Positions 61,397-64,000 of a DNA stretch of 64,000 bases are shown here, piece by piece. Within the stretch, counting starts at the first letter, position 1, and each line of letters begins with the position of its first letter. The stretch is from contig NZ_CACRYJ010000061.1 in the NCBI RefSeq assembly GCF_902703175.1, positions 1 to 64,000 on the forward strand. The letters run 5' to 3'. The notes under the pieces were generated by a model. The model was given only the letters and a program-made list of their open reading frames with translations. It did no database searches and had not been told where the DNA came from. The position numbers and the translations under genes are program-made. The DNA comes from Occultella aeris. GTDB taxonomy: Bacteria > Actinomycetota > Actinomycetes > Actinomycetales > Beutenbergiaceae.

Positions 61397-62505
61397 GCAC
61401 CCGGACGCCGTCAGCGCCACCCGCCCCGGAGAGGGCACCGGCCCCGTCCGTCGTGCCCGGCGCCCCGTCCTGCGTCGGCGGCGGCGGGCCCGGTGCCGGT
61501 CTCGCCAGGAGCAACTCACGCCGGACGCTGGTGCTGCTCGCCGCGTGCACCGTGCTCGCACTGACGTGCGTCGCGAGCCTGGCCGTCGGTGCCCGGGACA
61601 TCCCACCCGCGACCGTGTGGCAGGCGCTGGTGGCCTTCGACGGGTCCGACGAGCACGTGATGGTCCGGGACCTGCGCCTGCCGCGGACCCTGGTCGGGCT
61701 GGTCGTCGGTCCGGCGCTGGGCACCTGCGGTGCCCTGATCCAGGCGTTCACTCGCAACCCGCTCGCGGACCCCGGCATCCTCGGTGTCAACGCGGGGGCG
61801 AGCTTCGCGGTCACGTTCGCCGTCGCCTTCCTCGGCCTGCGTGCACCACACCAGTTCGTCTGGTTCGCGCTCGCCGGGGCGCTCGCGGTGACCGTGCTCG
61901 TGTATCTGATCGGTTCCGTCGGTCCGGGACGTGCCACCCCGGTCAAACTCACCCTGGCGGGGGTGGCACTCAGCGCCGTGCTCGGCGGGCTCACCTCGGC
62001 GATGACGCTGAAGAGCACGCAGACATTCGACGTGATGCGGTTCTGGGGGGTCGGTTCGATCGGCGGACGGTCGATGGAGACGCTCGTCTACTGCCTGCCG
62101 CTGATCGGCGCAGGTCTCCTGTTGGCCGCGGCGAGCGCCCGGTCGCTGAACGCCCTCGCCCTCGGCGACGACCTCGCCACGGCGTTCGGCGTCCGGATCG
62201 GAGCCGTCCGGGTCGTCGTGGTGCTCGCCGTGACCCTGCTGGCCGGCACCGCCGTGGCGGTCGCGGGACCCATCGGGTTCGTCGGGCTGATGGTGCCACA
62301 CGTGGTCCGTTGGTTCGTGGGACCGGACCAACGATGGATCATCGCCATGACCGTGGTCGTAGCCCCCGTGCTCCTGCTCGCCTCAGATATCATCGGCCGG
62401 ATCATCCTGCCCTCGGGCGAGCTGCGGGTCGGCCTGGTCACCGCGCTGCTGGGTGCCCCGGTCCTCATCGCCCTCGTGCGCCGGAAGCAGGTGAGCGGCC
62501 TGTGA
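61393..62505 (+). CDS. Iron-siderophore ABC permease (FecCD family), first subunit
   Basis: A 370-residue membrane protein, GTG overlapping the upstream stop (GTGA). About ten hydrophobic segments follow a 50-residue Pro/Ala-rich leader. Family motifs are LRLPRTLVGLVVGPALGTCG, IQAFTRNPLADPGILGVNAG and GPIGFVGLMVPHVVRWFVGP, the last forming the contact with the ATPase. It pairs with the next gene product. Confidence 0.94.
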   Translation: MSTRTPSAPPAPERAPAPSVVPGAPSCVGGGGPGAGLARSNSRRTLVLLAACTVLALTCVASLAVGARDIPPATVWQALVAFDGSDEHVMVRDLRLPRTLVGLVVGPALGTCGALIQAFTRNPLADPGILGVNAGASFAVTFAVAFLGLRAPHQFVWFALAGALAVTVLVYLIGSVGPGRATPVKLTLAGVALSAVLGGLTSAMTLKSTQTFDVMRFWGVGSIGGRSMETLVYCLPLIGAGLLLAAASARSLNALALGDDLATAFGVRIGAVRVVVVLAVTLLAGTAVAVAGPIGFVGLMVPHVVRWFVGPDQRWIIAMTVVVAPVLLLASDIIGRIILPSGELRVGLVTALLGAPVLIALVRRKQVSGL

Positions 62506-63587
62506 ACGCTGCCGCGCCGGTGCGCACGGACAGCGCGGACGGGCGCGTCGACTTCGGCCGACCCACCCTGGTGCTCCGGCGCCGCCGGCTGTCCACCCGG
62601 GTGAGCCGACGAGCGGTGGTCGTCTGCACGGTCCTGGCCGTGACGACCTTCCTACTCGCGTTGGTCAGCCTCGGCGTGGGCACGCTCGCGCTGTCCCCGA
62701 TGGAGGTTCTCGCCGCCCTGGCCGACACCGGTGGGAACGAGCAGGCACGGCTGGCCGTCGTCGGCTGGCGCCTGCCGCGCCTCCTCCTGGCTGTGCTGTG
62801 CGGTGCGGCGCTGGCCGTGAGCGGCGCGATCTTCCAGTCCTTGACCAAGAACCCGCTGGGCTCACCGGACATCATCGGTTTCTCCACCGGTTCCTACACG
62901 GGCGCGATCGTCGTGATGCTCTGGCTCGGCTCGACCACGTACCTGAACATCGCGGCCGGTTCCCTCGTCGGCGGTTGTGTGGTGGCATTCGTGGTGTACG
63001 TGCTCGCCTACCGGCGCGGCATCCAGGCGTTCCGCCTGATCATCGTCGGCATCGGCATCAGCGCGATCCTCGGATCGATCAACTCGATGCTCCTGATCGC
63101 GGTGAGCCCCGAACAGGCGATGCTCGCCGCCGTCTGGGGCGCGGGATCGCTGAACGGCCTCGGCTACGCCCAGCTCTGGCCGGTCGCGATCAGCGGCACG
63201 CTGCTCATCCTCGGTGCCGCGCTGATCGTGGCACCGCTGCGACAGCTCGAGATCGGCGACGACGCGGCACGGGCGCTCGGCATCCGGGCTCAGCGGTCCC
63301 GGGCCCTGGCGACCGTGCTGGGAGTGGCCCTGACCGCGGTGGTGACCGCCGCCGTCGGGCCGATCTCGTTCGTGGCGCTCGCGGCGCCACAGATCGCCCG
63401 GCGGCTCACTCGAGGCATCGGACTGGAGCTGTTGCCCGCCGCGCTGACCGGCGCCCTGGTCCTGGTCGCCGCGGATCTCATCGCCCAGCGCGTGGACCTG
63501 CCGGTCGGGGTGATCACCGTCTCCGTCGGCGGCAGTTACCTCGCATGGCTGCTGATCAGCGAGTACCGCACCCGAGGAAGGCTCTAG
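62502..63587 (+). CDS. Iron-siderophore ABC permease (FecCD family), second subunit
   Basis: A 361-residue membrane protein, GTG overlapping the upstream stop (GTGA). It shows WRLPRLLLAVLCGAALAVSG, IFQSLTKNPLGSPDIIGFST and GPISFVALAAPQIARRLTRG. Its arrangement beside the first FecCD gene indicates a heterodimeric channel as in FepDG. Confidence 0.94.
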   Translation: MNAAAPVRTDSADGRVDFGRPTLVLRRRRLSTRVSRRAVVVCTVLAVTTFLLALVSLGVGTLALSPMEVLAALADTGGNEQARLAVVGWRLPRLLLAVLCGAALAVSGAIFQSLTKNPLGSPDIIGFSTGSYTGAIVVMLWLGSTTYLNIAAGSLVGGCVVAFVVYVLAYRRGIQAFRLIIVGIGISAILGSINSMLLIAVSPEQAMLAAVWGAGSLNGLGYAQLWPVAISGTLLILGAALIVAPLRQLEIGDDAARALGIRAQRSRALATVLGVALTAVVTAAVGPISFVALAAPQIARRLTRGIGLELLPAALTGALVLVAADLIAQRVDLPVGVITVSVGGSYLAWLLISEYRTRGRL

Positions 63588-63589
63588 CC

Positions 63590-64000
63590 GTGACCGAGGA
63601 ATCTACGAATCCGCCCCAGATCGCTGCGGAGGGTCTCCGCGTCGGCTACGACCGCACCGTCGTCAGCGACAACCTGAGCGTCGGGGTCCCCGACGGTTCG
63701 TTCACCGTGATCATCGGGCCGAACGCGTGTGGCAAGTCCACCCTGTTGCGGGCCCTGGCCCGACTCCTGCCACCGCAGCAGGGTCGCGTCCTGTTGGACG
63801 GCCAGGACATCGCGACGCTGCACACCCGTGACGTCGCCACCCGGCTGGGTCTGCTGCCGCAGACCTCGATCGCTCCCGAGGGCATCACCGTGGCGGACCT
63901 GGTCGCCCGCGGCAGGCACCCGCACCAGGGCATGTTCACGCGGTGGTCGGAGCAGGACGAGGCCGCGGTGATCGCAGCGATGGCCGCCACCCGGGTCACG
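63590..64000 (+). CDS. Iron-siderophore ABC ATPase (FecE type), 3' end outside window
   Basis: The first 137 codons from GTG 63590, two bases after the upstream stop. Walker A VIIGPNACGKSTLLRALARL (about residue 39), Q-loop LGLLPQTSIAPEGITVADLV and ARGRHPHQG are typical of FecE/FhuC-type ATPases. Signature and Walker B lie beyond the window. Confidence 0.93.
   Translation, partial: MTEESTNPPQIAAEGLRVGYDRTVVSDNLSVGVPDGSFTVIIGPNACGKSTLLRALARLLPPQQGRVLLDGQDIATLHTRDVATRLGLLPQTSIAPEGITVADLVARGRHPHQGMFTRWSEQDEAAVIAAMAATRVT

Overview
The window comes from a chromosome of a very GC-rich actinobacterium. The evidence is the GC-biased codon use with long antisense open frames, many GTG and TTG starts, ATGA/GTGA-coupled operons, and actinobacterial families: DUF222-HNH, Ku with a three-domain LigD, GTP-type PEPCK next to a RamB-like regulator, and DtxR/IdeR-type iron boxes. 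A Micrococcales member (Ruania/Beutenbergia-like) is my best guess, but no rRNA or marker gene here settles it.

Layout. 1-1814: 3' part of an HNH endonuclease gene with in-frame repeats. 2442-5410: two envelope proteins. 5547-19620: a carbohydrate locus, all on the minus strand, in two transcription units. It encodes two DUF2961 (GH172) proteins, two DUF4185 (GH183-like) proteins, a GH116 protein, a sugar ABC importer, a PfkB kinase, a CBS-less arabinose-5-phosphate isomerase and a LacI regulator. Both units begin with the same palindrome (GTAATCGATTAC). GH172 and GH183 contain D-arabinofuranose-cleaving enzymes, and the kinase plus isomerase would turn D-arabinose into D-ribulose 5-phosphate. 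I therefore read it as a D-arabinan (or related D-furanoside) utilisation locus. 19692-21466: a lipoate-ligase-like protein and a membrane protein. 21524-25215: a heterodimeric ABC exporter. 25483-34959: NHEJ genes Ku and LigD, separated by a DUF4242/acyl-CoA-dehydrogenase/ABC operon whose ATPase is fused to its substrate-binding domain, and by a DUF817 membrane protein.

34960-41450 is accessory DNA with less GC-rich codon use. It holds a DUF5343 + HEPN-like gene pair (possible defence or toxin-antitoxin pair), a decayed ISL3-type insertion sequence, a decayed tyrosine recombinase, a tRNA-like remnant, a strong terminator and a second winged-helix-like gene. A 16-bp direct repeat brackets the pair, the IS and the recombinase.

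41448-54591: housekeeping and metabolic genes: YCII protein, MFS exporter with divergent LysR regulator, DUF4282 protein, SRPBCC, cupin, FrnE-type DsbA, pckG with divergent RamB-like regulator, M20 peptidase, MFS transporter and a Rieske Tat-lipoprotein. 54602-64000: an iron/siderophore locus with an IrtAB/YbtPQ-like ABC pair, a divergent AraC regulator, then ferric-siderophore binding lipoprotein, siderophore-interacting reductase, two FecCD permeases and a FecE ATPase cut by the window end. Two iron boxes precede the two transcription units.
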